A DNA stretch of 64,000 nt from Saccharopolyspora oryzae (GCF_027853915.1 NZ_JAQGLA010000023.1:19521-83520), one strand, 5' to 3'. Shown: positions 24,671-33,836, counted from the stretch's first letter. The notes: generated by a model not told the origin, from the letters alone. A program made the numbers and translations.

Positions 24671-27589
24671 CTAGCGGGTGCCGAGTGCTCGACGGAGCAG
24701 TTGGGCGAGGTGGAGCCCCTGCTTCTGATCCGCGCCGCGGGCCCCGTCGGCCAGGCCCTCGCGGATCTGCGTGCGGCAGGAGTAGCCATCGGCGAGCACG
24801 ACGGCCTCCCCGTCGAGTTCGCGGATGCGCGGGAGCAGTTCCCGCTCGGCGAGGCTGCGGGAGAGATCGGCATGACCGGGTTCGAACCCCCAGTTGCCTG
24901 CCAGCCCGCAACAACCGGTCTCGATCTGGGACTCCGCGACGCCGAGACGGGCCAACGTCGTCCCGGTGCCTCCGTGGCCGCGGCGGGAGCGCTCGTGGCA
25001 GTGGACCTGGGAGAGGGCCGGGATCGGCAGTTCCCCGAAGGGCCAGTCCGCGTCGTCGACGTGCCTGGCGACGACGTCGCCGAGCGTGACGACCTGCGCG
25101 GCCAGCCGGTGCGAGCGCGGGTCGGCGGCGAGGAGTTCGGGGGCCTCTTCGGTGAGCATCGATGCGCAGGACGGTTCGAGGACGACGACGGGGGTGCGGC
25201 CGTCGATCCACGCGTCCAGCGACTTCAGGGTGCGGGCGAGGACCTGCTGCGTTCGCGCGAGTTGGCCGGTCGAGTGCCAGGTCAGCCCGCAGCAGAGGAA
25301 TCCGCGGGGAACGATCACGTCGTAGCCGAGCGCGGTGAGGACGGCATGGGCGTCGGCGGCCACGTTCGCGTCCAGGTGGTTGGTGAAGCTGTCCGGCCAG
25401 AGCACCACCGTTCCGCGGGAGACGCGCTGCTCGCTGGTCGACGTCGAACCTGTCGGTTGCTGCTCGGCGCGGAACCGCCGTGATTTCGACAGGGACTGGA
25501 AGCTGCGCGGGGAGAAGCGGATCATCGAGCGGCTGGCGTCGACGCCGCCGAGCCGCATGACGGCCTTCTCCACGGGGCGGATGGACAGGAGGGCGTTGAC
25601 CGCTCGCGCGGCGCCGGGGATGAGGTGCAGAACCCTGCTGGTGAGCGGCAGCCAACCCATCGAGTAGTGGGCCATGGGGCGGCGCCGACCCGCGTAGTGC
25701 TGGTGGAGGAACTCCGACTTGTAAGTGGCCATGTCCACGTTGACGGGGCATTCGGAGGCGCACGCCCGGCACGAGAGGCACAGATCGAGCGCGTCCTTGA
25801 CGTCCTCCGAGCCGGTGCCCTCCGGGTGGAGGTCGCCGCGGAACATCTCGGAGAGGATGCGGGCTCGGCCGCGAGTGCTGTGCACCTCGTCGCGGGTGAT
25901 CTGGAAGGAGGGGCACATCGCCCCCTCGTCCGAGCGGCAGGCGCCGACGCCCACGCATCGGTTGACGGCGTTGACGAGTGAGCCCCGGTCGCGGCTGAGC
26001 GCGTGCACGGGGACGAACTCCTTGCTTCGCTGCCCCGGTGCCGGGCGGATCCCGACGTCGACGGCATCGGGGTCGACGAGCACACCCGGGTTGAGGGCGC
26101 AGTCCGGATCGAAGGCCGTTTTGAACGCGGCGAAGGCCGCGAGCGCCTCGGGCGGGTACATGTGCGGCAGCAGAGCGGACCGAGCCCGACCGTCGCCGTG
26201 CTCGCCGGAGAGCGAACCGCCGTGGGCCGCGACGGTGGCGGCGGCATCGGACATGAAGGCCCGGAAGACATCGAGGCCGTCCTCGGTGCCGAGCTCGAAG
26301 GAGATGCGGATGTGGACGCAGCCTTCGCCGAAGTGCCCGAACGGGATGCCCCGCAGACCGTGCTCGTCCAGCAGGGCGTAGAGATCGCGGAGGTAGTCGG
26401 CGAGCTGCTCGGGCGGCACGGCGGAGTCCTCCCAGTTCGGCCAGGCCTCGCCGCCGTCGGGCAGGCGCGTGACGAGACCCGCCGCGGATTCCCGGATCCG
26501 CCAGAGCTTCCGCATCTCGACCGGATCGGAAACGATCACCGCGTCCACGGTGCGGTGCTGGGGGTGCGAATCGAATTCGGCCACGAGTTCCTCGGCGCGC
26601 ATCCGGGCGTCTTCGGCCGTCTCGCCGGTCGTCTCGCAGTAGAGCCAGCCACCTGCCGGGCGCGGATCACCGACACCGCCCGGGAGGATGTCACCGGCAT
26701 CGCGGCCCTGGCTGATCCGCAGCACGTCGAGGAGGTCTCCGCCCATGCCCTCGGAGGTCACCACGCCGTTGCGCCGGGTCAGCGGCGCGGCCGCGGCAGC
26801 GTCGAAGACGGTGGGGAAAGCGAGGACGGCCAGGGCGGTGGCCTCCGGCACGGGGACGAGCTGGACGACGGCCTCGACGATGATGCCCAGGGTTCCCTCG
26901 GAGCCGGCGAAGGCCTTGGCCGTGTCGAAGCCGTTCTCCGGGAGCAGGTGGTGCAGCCCGTACCCGGAGACCTGCCGGGGGAATCGACCCAGGGTGGTGC
27001 GCAGCAGCGCGAGGTTCTCGTCCCGCAAGCGAAGGAGGGCCCGGTCGAGTTCGGGATCGCTCGTCCCGCCTCGCTTCAACGTGACCAGCTCGCCGTCGGC
27101 GCGCATGACGGTGAGCTCGACGACGTTGTCCGCGGCAGTTCCCCAGGCGAGCGAGTGGGATCCGCAGGCGTTGTTGGCGATCATGCCGCCGACGGTGCAC
27201 CGGCTGTGGGTCGAGGGGTCCGGTCCGTAGGTGAGGCCGTGGGGAGCCGCCGCCTCGCGCAGGGCGTCGCAGACGACGCCGGGTTCGATCCGGGCGGTGC
27301 GCGCCTCCGGGTCGATTTCGAGGATGCGGTTGAAGTGCCTCGAGGTGTCGATGATCAGGCCCTCGCCGATCCCGTTCCCGGCCACCGAGGTGCCGCCGCC
27401 GCGGACGGTGATCGGCCACCCCTCCTCCTGCGCGATGCGCACCCCGGCCCGGATCTCAGCGCGGGTCCGGGGTTCGAGGACAGCTCGGGGGACGCGGCGG
27501 AAGATCGAGGCGTCGGAAACGTATGCGCCCAGCGCGGCGCGGTCGGTCCGCAAGCGCGCGCGGATGTCCTCGTTGGACGCTGTCGTCAC
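24671..27589 (-). CDS. FAD/Fe-S D-2-hydroxyacid dehydrogenase (D-lactate dehydrogenase type, fused GlcD-GlcF)
   Basis: 972 residues. The N-terminal half is a PCMH FAD domain (TVRGGGTSVAGNGIGEG, THSRCTVGGMIANNACGSHS) followed by the FAD-oxidase C domain (GTLGIIVEAVVQLV, GHFGEGCVHIRI, SGEHGDGRAR). The C-terminal half holds Fe-S clusters (CLSCRACASECPVNVD and CVGVGACRSDEGAMC) and CCG domains (CCGLTWHS, CCGLAGNWGF). Such fusions oxidise D-lactate, D-2-hydroxyglutarate or glycolate and pass electrons to quinone. GTG 27589 has AGGGAG upstream. A 14-bp palindrome lies about 100 bases before the start. It heads the operon with the TRAP permease. Its substrate is not decided by sequence. Confidence 0.85.
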   Translation of the reverse strand: MTTASNEDIRARLRTDRAALGAYVSDASIFRRVPRAVLEPRTRAEIRAGVRIAQEEGWPITVRGGGTSVAGNGIGEGLIIDTSRHFNRILEIDPEARTARIEPGVVCDALREAAAPHGLTYGPDPSTHSRCTVGGMIANNACGSHSLAWGTAADNVVELTVMRADGELVTLKRGGTSDPELDRALLRLRDENLALLRTTLGRFPRQVSGYGLHHLLPENGFDTAKAFAGSEGTLGIIVEAVVQLVPVPEATALAVLAFPTVFDAAAAAPLTRRNGVVTSEGMGGDLLDVLRISQGRDAGDILPGGVGDPRPAGGWLYCETTGETAEDARMRAEELVAEFDSHPQHRTVDAVIVSDPVEMRKLWRIRESAAGLVTRLPDGGEAWPNWEDSAVPPEQLADYLRDLYALLDEHGLRGIPFGHFGEGCVHIRISFELGTEDGLDVFRAFMSDAAATVAAHGGSLSGEHGDGRARSALLPHMYPPEALAAFAAFKTAFDPDCALNPGVLVDPDAVDVGIRPAPGQRSKEFVPVHALSRDRGSLVNAVNRCVGVGACRSDEGAMCPSFQITRDEVHSTRGRARILSEMFRGDLHPEGTGSEDVKDALDLCLSCRACASECPVNVDMATYKSEFLHQHYAGRRRPMAHYSMGWLPLTSRVLHLIPGAARAVNALLSIRPVEKAVMRLGGVDASRSMIRFSPRSFQSLSKSRRFRAEQQPTGSTSTSEQRVSRGTVVLWPDSFTNHLDANVAADAHAVLTALGYDVIVPRGFLCCGLTWHSTGQLARTQQVLARTLKSLDAWIDGRTPVVVLEPSCASMLTEEAPELLAADPRSHRLAAQVVTLGDVVARHVDDADWPFGELPIPALSQVHCHERSRRGHGGTGTTLARLGVAESQIETGCCGLAGNWGFEPGHADLSRSLAERELLPRIRELDGEAVVLADGYSCRTQIREGLADGARGADQKQGLHLAQLLRRALGTR

Positions 27590-27691
27590 CGCGGTCTCTC
27601 CCTTCGGGGGTGATCGGTGGTGACGTCCGCAGGCGGGCCTGCGCGGAGGGCGCCCGACTCGAATCGTGGGGGAAGTCACCGGCGGCAGGAC

Positions 27692-27705
27692 AGTAACATG
27701 TTACT
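27692..27705. promoter_or_regulatory. 14-bp palindrome, candidate FadR/GntR operator
   Basis: AGTAACATGTTACT is a perfect palindrome about 100 bases upstream of the dehydrogenase start. GT-n-AC half-site architecture suits FCD-type GntR proteins, and one is encoded at 22184. Binding is inference. Confidence 0.5.
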
Positions 27706-28011
27706 CGTGGAGGTTGGCAACCACGCGGTTCGTGATCCCAGCTCGGCCACGTCCCCCTGCCCGGACCGCGCCGACGTGCGCCCGCTGAAACGCCGCGGCA
27801 GCAGCGGTCGAAGGACCGCTGGTCGAGTTGATGCGCAAATCCGCCTCCTGGAACGGATCCGCGATCGAGCAGTCCGAAGTGGACCTGCCGTCCGGTGTGC
27901 GCGGTTCCAGTGCGTTGGGTGCCGCGACGCAATCCGGTCAGAGCGAGAGAAGGCAGGCGATCACGAGCAAGGGCGCGAGGCGCGCAAAGGTCAGCGGCTG
28001 ATAACCCGTGC
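27706..28011. other. Intergenic stretch, no gene seen
   Basis: About 300 bases between the dehydrogenase promoter area and the end of the LacI gene. Frames here are short or shadows, and I see no RNA gene. It probably holds promoter and 3' regions. Confidence 0.5.
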
Positions 28012-29061
28012 TCAGCTCGGGTCGGTGGAGGCTCTGATCACCAGGGTCGGGGGGAGGCGCACGGATTCCGGCTCATCCCCGGCCATGGCCCGCGCGAGCA
28101 TGTCGACGGCGGCCTTGCCCATCTGCTTCACCGGGGTCCGCACCGAGGTCAGCGGGATCGGCAGTTCGGCGGCCAGCGGGGTGTCGTGGTAGCCGGCGAC
28201 CGCCAGGTCTTCGCCCGCTCGGATGCCGTGGTCGCGCAGGGACCCGATCGCGCCGATCGCGGCGAAGTCGTTGACGGCGAAGATCGCGTCCGGCGCCGGG
28301 CCGCGGGCTAGCAGCTCGTCGGCGCCCCGGTGGCCCTCCGCGACGTCGAGACCTGCCCGGACGATCCGGTTCTCGGGCACCTCGATGCCCGCTTCCCGGT
28401 AGCGGTCGAGGAATCCGGCCGTGCGGTCGCGGGCCGTGCTCGCGAACTCCGGCCCGGCCAGCAACGCGGCGCGCTCGAAGCCGCGGTCCAGGAAGTGCTC
28501 CGCGACCAGCCGGCCGCCGAGGTAGTCGTCGCAGGTCGCGGCCGGGAAGCTGCCCGACCACCTGTTGACCAGCACGAACGGGACGCCCCGATCGGCGAAC
28601 TCGGTGAGGAACTCGCTGTCGAGGTGGGCGTCGCCGAAGATCATCCCGTCGACGCGGCGGGCGAGCATCACGTCGGCCGCGGATCGCTGCCGCTGCGCGA
28701 GGTCGTCGGTGTTGGTCACGAACGTCGACAGGCCGGCATCCGCTGCTGCGGCGTGGATCCCCTCGTAGACCATGGCGAGCACGAGGTCCGACAGGCGCGG
28801 GACGAGCACGCCGATCAAGCCGCTCCGCCGGGTGCGCAAACTGGCCGCGTGCGGATTGGGCCGGTAGTCGAGCTCCTCGGCGATCTGGCGGATCCGCTCG
28901 GCGAGTTCCGGTGAGGCTGCCGCGCGCCGCTCCTGCGCCGTTCCGTTGAGCACGCGGGAAACCGTCGAGGAGTGGCTTCCGACGGCCTCCGCGATGGCGC
29001 GCAACGTCGCGGGGCGGCGCGGCTTGAGCGGCGCTCCGCGAGGCGCGTCTTGCGTCGACAT
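28012..29061 (-). CDS. LacI-family transcriptional regulator
   Basis: 349 residues. The N-terminal helix-turn-helix reads TLRAIAEAVGSHSSTVSRVL with a hinge RPNPHAASLRTRRSG, followed by a periplasmic-binding-protein-like ligand domain ending in IRAST. LacI proteins bind palindromic operators until an effector, usually a sugar or nucleoside, binds. ATG 29061 is the best start. Tandem palindromes CCCAAACGTTTGGG and CAAACGTTTG lie 55-80 bases upstream and probably serve autoregulation and control of the divergent amidase. The effector is unknown; purine-, ureide- or sugar-type ligands are possible. Confidence 0.9.
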   Translation of the reverse strand: MSTQDAPRGAPLKPRRPATLRAIAEAVGSHSSTVSRVLNGTAQERRAAASPELAERIRQIAEELDYRPNPHAASLRTRRSGLIGVLVPRLSDLVLAMVYEGIHAAAADAGLSTFVTNTDDLAQRQRSAADVMLARRVDGMIFGDAHLDSEFLTEFADRGVPFVLVNRWSGSFPAATCDDYLGGRLVAEHFLDRGFERAALLAGPEFASTARDRTAGFLDRYREAGIEVPENRIVRAGLDVAEGHRGADELLARGPAPDAIFAVNDFAAIGAIGSLRDHGIRAGEDLAVAGYHDTPLAAELPIPLTSVRTPVKQMGKAAVDMLARAMAGDEPESVRLPPTLVIRASTDPS

Positions 29062-29115
29062 CGGAGGAACTCTACCCAGCCCCTTGACTCCTGGCGGACA
29101 AGACCAGCATAGTCA

Positions 29116-29142
29116 CCCAAACGTTTGGGGCAAACGTTTGGG
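29116..29142. promoter_or_regulatory. Tandem LacI operators
   Basis: CCCAAACGTTTGGG (29116-29129) and CAAACGTTTG (29131-29140, extending to GG) are two palindromes with centres 13 bases apart. The central AACGTT with flanking C/G pairs is the canonical LacI/PurR-type site with a CpG centre. They lie between divergent lacI and amidase genes. Confidence 0.75.
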
Positions 29143-29147
29143 TGCAC

Positions 29148-29397
29148 TGAGGGTTTTCCATCCTCGTTTTGCGTGGCGGTGCGGGTGGCGGAACCTCAGC
29201 GCCCGCCTGGTCTGCGGGTGCCAACCCTGATGTATGCCAATACACGGCGGCTTGGCCGTCCTCGCCAGGCGAACGCTGAGAACCCGCGGCGGTGCCGGTT
29301 GCGAGGGTGGGTTATGCGCCTGCGGCGCATGCGACCCTCGCCGCGCGGTGCCGGTCGTGCTTCGCGGTCGCTGCCCGAGCAGGATGGAAAAGCCTCA
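29148..29397 (+). repeat. 250-bp folded interspersed repeat, copy 2
   Basis: The reverse complement of this stretch matches 14889-15139 at about 90 percent. Terminal inverted repeats are TGAGGGTTTTCCATCCT and AGGATGGAAAAGCCTCA. The long internal stem CCTCAGCGCCCGCCTGG / CCAGGCGAACGCTGAG encloses GCCAA/TTGGC, where copy 1 has GCCCGACT/AGTCGGGC: the bases differ but pairing is kept. It lies between the tandem LacI operators and the amidase ribosome binding site (GGAGG at 29400). An ACT triplet adjoins both ends, a possible but very short target duplication. Confidence 0.8.
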
Positions 29398-29411
29398 CTG
29401 GAGGTGATCGA

Positions 29412-30689
29412 GTGAACGTCGAACTGCTGGCGCCAGACCACGAACGGCTGTGGTCCGATCTGCACGATCTCGCGCGGCTGACCGAGCCGGATTCGGACGG
29501 CTGGACGCGCCGGGTCTTCAGCGAGCCGTACCGGGCGGCCCGGGACTGGGTGCGCGGCCGGATGCGCGACGCCGGGCTGGAGGTCACCGTCGATCCCGCG
29601 GGCAACATCGTCGGTCGGCTTCCGGGGCGGCACGGTGGCGCGCCGCTGGTCACCGGCTCGCACACGGACACCGTCCAGGGCGGCGGGCGGTTCGACGGGA
29701 TCGTGGGGGTGCTCGGCGGCATCGAGGTCGCGCGGCGGCTGCGGGAAACGGGGACCCGGCTCGACCACGACCTCCTCGTCGTCGACTTCCTCGGCGAGGA
29801 GTCCAACCCCTACAGCGGCAGCTGCCTCGGCAGCCAGGCGGCCACCGGGGTGCTCACGACGGAGAACCTGGATCGGGTGGACGCGGGCGGCAATCGGCTC
29901 GGCGACGTGGCGACGTCCTTCGGGCTGGACCCCGGCGGGATGCTCACGCCGACCTGGGCGACGAAACCGCTGCACGGTTACCTCGAACTGCACATCGAGC
30001 AGGGGCCGACGCTGGAGCAGCGCGGTGTCGGCATCGGGATCGTCACCGCGATCGTCGGCATCGAGCGCTTCCTCGCCACGTTCACCGGCCGGTCCGACCA
30101 CGCGGGGACCCGGCGGATGGACGATCGGCGGGACGCGTTGGTCGCAGCCGCCAGGACGGTGCTGACCGTCGAGCGCGAGGGGTGCGCGGGGCCTGGTGCT
30201 GCGGTCGCCACCTGCGGTGATCTGCTGGTCGAACCGGGTGCGGAGAACGTGGTGCCCGGCCGGACGCGCCTGGCGGCCGAGTTCCGCAGCGAGGACCAGG
30301 TCTGGCTGTCCGGTGTCCGTCGGCGGATCGTCGAGGAGATCGCCAGGGAGAGCGCCGAGAACGGTGTCGAAGTGCTGATCGACTGGACCGTGGACAACCC
30401 GGTCGTCCCGACGAATCCGTCCGTGCAGAACCTGACGTCGGCCGCCGCCGACGAACTCGGCCTCCCGTGGATGGCGATGCCGAGCGGCGCCGGCCACGAC
30501 GCCGCGCACCTGGCGGCCCGCTGCCCGGCCGGGATGATCTTCGTGCCCTCCCGGGAAGGCCGCAGCCACTGCCCCGAGGAGTGGACCGACGCGGACCAGA
30601 TCGCCACCGGCGTCCACCTGCTCGCGACCACCCTGGTCCGCATGGACCAGGAGACCACTGTGGACAACGGCTTCGCGGCCAGCCGGTGA
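29412..30689 (+). CDS. Zn-dependent hydantoinase/carbamoylase-family amidase (M20 fold)
   Basis: 425 residues of the M20/M28-like allantoate amidohydrolase / N-carbamoyl-L-amino-acid hydrolase family. Metal ligands are visible as GSHTDTVQGGGRFDG (His, Asp), GEESN (Glu pair) and ELHIEQGP (His); the last is the family hallmark, with GRSDHAGT and GAGHDAAH completing the site. Members hydrolyse ureido groups. GTG 29412 follows GGAGG by 7 bases. The gene is divergent from lacI across tandem operators and the folded repeat, so it is probably LacI-controlled. The substrate (allantoate, ureidoglycolate, carbamoyl amino acid) is undecided. Confidence 0.85.
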   Translation: MNVELLAPDHERLWSDLHDLARLTEPDSDGWTRRVFSEPYRAARDWVRGRMRDAGLEVTVDPAGNIVGRLPGRHGGAPLVTGSHTDTVQGGGRFDGIVGVLGGIEVARRLRETGTRLDHDLLVVDFLGEESNPYSGSCLGSQAATGVLTTENLDRVDAGGNRLGDVATSFGLDPGGMLTPTWATKPLHGYLELHIEQGPTLEQRGVGIGIVTAIVGIERFLATFTGRSDHAGTRRMDDRRDALVAAARTVLTVEREGCAGPGAAVATCGDLLVEPGAENVVPGRTRLAAEFRSEDQVWLSGVRRRIVEEIARESAENGVEVLIDWTVDNPVVPTNPSVQNLTSAAADELGLPWMAMPSGAGHDAAHLAARCPAGMIFVPSREGRSHCPEEWTDADQIATGVHLLATTLVRMDQETTVDNGFAASR

Positions 30690-30791
30690 GCGCACCTGCC
30701 CGCCCTCGCCCTCCGGAGAAAGAGTCCACAATGGAGAGATGTACCGGGATGCCGGTCGTCATCGCCGGCAGGGATCGCTAGTCTCCGGTGA

Positions 30792-31334
30792 ATGGGATTG
30801 GTCGGCTCTTCGCGGACGCGCTTGGTGGTGATCCGGGGGAACTCGGGTAGCGGCAAGAGCTCCGTCGCGACGGCGGTGCGAGAGGCGCTGGGGCGAACGT
30901 GCGCGCTGGTCCCGCAAGACGTGATGCGGCGGACGGTGCTGAAAGAACGCGATGTGGCCAACGGTTTCAACATCGGTCTGATCAGCACCGTCGCGCGATA
31001 CGCCCTCGACTGCGGATACCACGTGATCGTCGAGGGGATCCTCACCGCCCAGCGCTACGCGACGATGCTGACCCAGCTCGCACGAGATCACCGCGGCACC
31101 ACCGCGTTCTACTACCTCGACGTCTCGTTCGAGGAAACCCTCCGCCGCCACGAAACCCGACCGAAGGCCGCCGAGTTCGGTCCCGAAGAAATGCGAGCCT
31201 GGTACCGGGAGCACGACGTCCTCCGGTTGCCCGCCGAACAAGTCATCCCGGAGACCTCCAGCCTGGAGCAGACCACCCACCGAATCCTCGCCGAAGCCTT
31301 CGGCGAGCAACCCCGCAACGCGACCAAGTCGTGA
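30792..31334 (+). CDS. Small P-loop kinase (zeta-toxin/nucleoside-kinase-like)
   Basis: 180 residues with Walker A IRGNSGSGKSS at the N-terminus, then a region (VPQDVMRRTVLKE, GYHVIVEGIL) resembling small nucleotide or antibiotic phosphotransferase folds, and a lid-like RHETRPKAAEFG. The acceptor is unknown. ATG 30792 is the first convincing start. It precedes the EACC1-CHAT locus by about 110 bases across an inverted repeat but is probably not part of that operon. Confidence 0.65.
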   Translation: MGLVGSSRTRLVVIRGNSGSGKSSVATAVREALGRTCALVPQDVMRRTVLKERDVANGFNIGLISTVARYALDCGYHVIVEGILTAQRYATMLTQLARDHRGTTAFYYLDVSFEETLRRHETRPKAAEFGPEEMRAWYREHDVLRLPAEQVIPETSSLEQTTHRILAEAFGEQPRNATKS

Positions 31335-31345
31335 ATGTTATTCAC
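31331..31345. promoter_or_regulatory. 15-bp inverted repeat before the EACC1-CHAT locus
   Basis: GTGAAT-GTT-ATTCAC is a perfect 6-bp inverted repeat that includes the kinase stop codon and sits about 100 bases before the EACC1 start. It may be an operator or part of a short terminator stem; no T-tract follows. Confidence 0.4.
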
Positions 31346-31447
31346 GTGCACCTGCGCGGGTTCGAGGGCTGGTGCTCGTGATGAGTCGTGATCGACCTGG
31401 CTGAACTTGGTGCGATCGGGGGTGTTCCTCTGGGAAGATCTCCGGCT

Positions 31448-31840
31448 ATGAGCCCGGTTCTGGAGTTCGAGGTGAGGTTGCAGGCTGCCGAGCGCCGGAA
31501 GGACGCGCTGCGGCTCCGCGGTGACCTGCGGGATGCGTTGCTGGACGCCGGAGCCGTTCGGGCCGACGAGGTCGACGTCGACCAGCCCGAGCCCGGGCGC
31601 CGGTCGGCGGCCGTCGACATCATCGGGCTGGTCGTGCAGTTCGCCGGAACCTTCGCCGCGGCGATCCAGGTCATGCAGGGCTGGCAGCGGAAGAAGAAGC
31701 GGGACGAAACCGATAAAACGCTCACCTTGACGGTCGACGGCGTCACCGTGACGCTCAGCGAGGTGCCGACCCCGGCGGAGCTCGAAGCGCTGCAGAAGCT
31801 CATCGACGGGCGCGAAGGCCGGGCCGACCATGAGCGATGA
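31448..31840 (+). CDS. EACC1-like effector-associated component
   Basis: 130 residues: a short N-terminal strand region, a hydrophobic central helix (AVDIIGLVVQFAGTFAAAIQ) and a C-terminal beta part (TLTLTVDGVTVTLS). This is the shape of effector-associated constant component 1, a small adaptor found next to effectors in actinobacterial predicted conflict systems, though the similarity is judged by eye. ATG 31448 has GGGAAG upstream and is preferred over GTG 31388. It overlaps the CHAT gene by 11 bases, indicating coupled translation. It probably recruits or holds the CHAT effector at a membrane or complex. Confidence 0.6.
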   Translation: MSPVLEFEVRLQAAERRKDALRLRGDLRDALLDAGAVRADEVDVDQPEPGRRSAAVDIIGLVVQFAGTFAAAIQVMQGWQRKKKRDETDKTLTLTVDGVTVTLSEVPTPAELEALQKLIDGREGRADHER

Positions 31841-33836
31841 CCCGCTCGCGGTCCTGAGCGTCACGGTCAGCGAGGAGGACGGCGGCACTCGCTACCGCTA
31901 CGAGCTGCGGACTTCCGGCGGGACCGAATTCGGTGCGCTGGAACAGGAGTACTCGCTGGTCGTCAGCCAGAGCCTGGTGCGCGATCTGTGCGAGGAGATC
32001 GACGGGATTCTCAAATCGGCGCTCGACGCATCCCTCGGCGGGACGCCGTCCAGCGGGTCGGACCTCCGCGACGAGCTGGTCAGGACCGGTCAGACGCTGT
32101 ACAGCCAGCTCTTCCGCCCGGTGAAGGGCACCGACGAGCCCGCGCTCATCACGAAGGTCCGCGAGTCGCAAGGCCCGTTGATGGTGCGGAGCAACGAGAC
32201 CCTCGTGCCGTGGGAGCTGCTCCACGACGGGACCGACTTCCTCGGGCTCACCCACGACCTCGGCCAGGGCTCGGTGGTGCGGACCTCGCCCCACCCCGGC
32301 CGCGAGATCGGCCCGGTCGAGAAGGCGCTGATCATCGGTGACCCGCTCGAGGACCTGCCCGCGGCCAGCCACGAAGCCGCGCGCGTTGCCGAGTGGTTCA
32401 CCGCGCGCGGCGCCGAGTGCACGGTGCTGCGGGGGTCCAAGGCGACGCTGGCGAACGTGGTCCGCGAGCTCACGTCGACCCAGTACGACCTCCTGCACTA
32501 CTGCGGCCACGTCACCGTCCGCTCGGACCCCGCGAAGAGCGGTCTGCTGCTCCACCAGCGGCGTTTGCTCGACGAGCACGCGTTGGAGACGGCTGCGGTG
32601 GTGGGCGCGCCCCCGGTCGTCTTCGTCAACGGATGCAAGGCCGTCGGGCCGGTCGCGAACCTGTGCCTGTCCTTCATGACCCTGGGCTCGAAGGTCGTGA
32701 TCGGCACCCGTGCCGAAGTGGGGGAGGAGAGCGCGAAGCGGTTCGCCGAGACCTTCTACCGGGAGCTGCTGGACGACAAGACGGCCGGTTCGGCGATGCG
32801 GGAAGCCCGGCGCGCGGTGCTCAGCGAGCCGGACTGCGCGTGGGCGTCCTTCCTGCTCTACGGCAATCCGAGCGTGCACATCACCGGCCGGAACCCGGCG
32901 CCGGCCCGTCCGCGGGTGCAGGAGCGGGGGGAGTACTCGCCCGAGGCGGTCGAGCTGCTGGACCGCGTCAACGCCGCGGCCAAGGGCATCGTCACCTCGA
33001 CGGACCTCCTCTTCGGGCTGGTCACGTGCCCGGAACTGCAGCCGTCCATGCGGCGCACCATCGGATCGACCAACCTGGCGGTCCTGACCGCGACGCTCTA
33101 CGGCGTGATCGGGGCGGATGTGGGGGTGGACGCGCGCCCGGGCAGCACCAACGGCCGAGCGCCCGACGTGCAGCGGTCCGACAGCGTGGAGGCGGCGCTG
33201 GTCAAGGCCAAGGAGATCGCCTCGGCCGACGGCCGTTCCATGGTGACCCCGCAGGACATCGCCGCCGCGTACGTCGAGACCGGCGGCGGTAGCTCGGCCC
33301 GGCTGCTGGAGATCATCAACGTGTCGTTGCAGCAGTTGCTCCCGCCGGACAGCGCGCGCGCCGAGTCGCAGCAGGCGCCGACGCGAACCTCGTCGGGTCT
33401 GGCCGCGCAGTGCTTCGACGACGACGGGCGGTTGCGCACCGACGCCTTCGACGATTCCGCTGTCCGGGCCCTCCGCGCGGCACTCCTGCTCGCTGCCGGG
33501 AGGCGCACTGCCATCGGTTCGGACACCTTCCTGCAGGGGTTCGGAATCGCAGGCAGCGCCGTGCTGCGCGCCGCGCTGGAGAAGCAGGGGGACGTCGGAA
33601 AGCGGGCTGTCCGCGCGCTTTCGTCCCCGACGCCGCGCCGCAAGCACTTCTCCGAGCGCTCGCTCACGGCGTTGGGCACGGCCAAGCCCGCCGCGACCGG
33701 AGCACCCGCCGATGAGGTCTCACTGCTGCTCGCGCTGCTGGCCGATGAGGCGTCCGGAGCCCGAAAAGTGCTGGAAGGACTCGGTGTCGACGGCGTGCGG
33801 CTGATCGAGGACCTCCGCCGGCCGGACCGGGAATGA
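31830..33836 (+). CDS. CHAT-domain caspase-like protease with ClpN-like repeats
   Basis: 668 residues. An N-terminal region is followed by a CHAT domain (~70-350) with catalytic His227 in LLHYCGHV and Cys269 in VVFVNGCKAV. Residues ~370-500 and ~530-660 form two helical blocks (SPEAVELLDRVNAAAKG, TSTDLLFGLV; DEVSLLLALLADEASGARKVL) that look like the Clp N-terminal substrate-receptor repeat. CHAT proteases cut partner proteins when signalled. The ClpN-like part suggests docking with the Clp ATPase encoded three genes on. Start ATG 31830 overlaps EACC1. An 87-base gap follows before the TPR gene. Confidence 0.8.
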   Translation: MSDDPLAVLSVTVSEEDGGTRYRYELRTSGGTEFGALEQEYSLVVSQSLVRDLCEEIDGILKSALDASLGGTPSSGSDLRDELVRTGQTLYSQLFRPVKGTDEPALITKVRESQGPLMVRSNETLVPWELLHDGTDFLGLTHDLGQGSVVRTSPHPGREIGPVEKALIIGDPLEDLPAASHEAARVAEWFTARGAECTVLRGSKATLANVVRELTSTQYDLLHYCGHVTVRSDPAKSGLLLHQRRLLDEHALETAAVVGAPPVVFVNGCKAVGPVANLCLSFMTLGSKVVIGTRAEVGEESAKRFAETFYRELLDDKTAGSAMREARRAVLSEPDCAWASFLLYGNPSVHITGRNPAPARPRVQERGEYSPEAVELLDRVNAAAKGIVTSTDLLFGLVTCPELQPSMRRTIGSTNLAVLTATLYGVIGADVGVDARPGSTNGRAPDVQRSDSVEAALVKAKEIASADGRSMVTPQDIAAAYVETGGGSSARLLEIINVSLQQLLPPDSARAESQQAPTRTSSGLAAQCFDDDGRLRTDAFDDSAVRALRAALLLAAGRRTAIGSDTFLQGFGIAGSAVLRAALEKQGDVGKRAVRALSSPTPRRKHFSERSLTALGTAKPAATGAPADEVSLLLALLADEASGARKVLEGLGVDGVRLIEDLRRPDRE

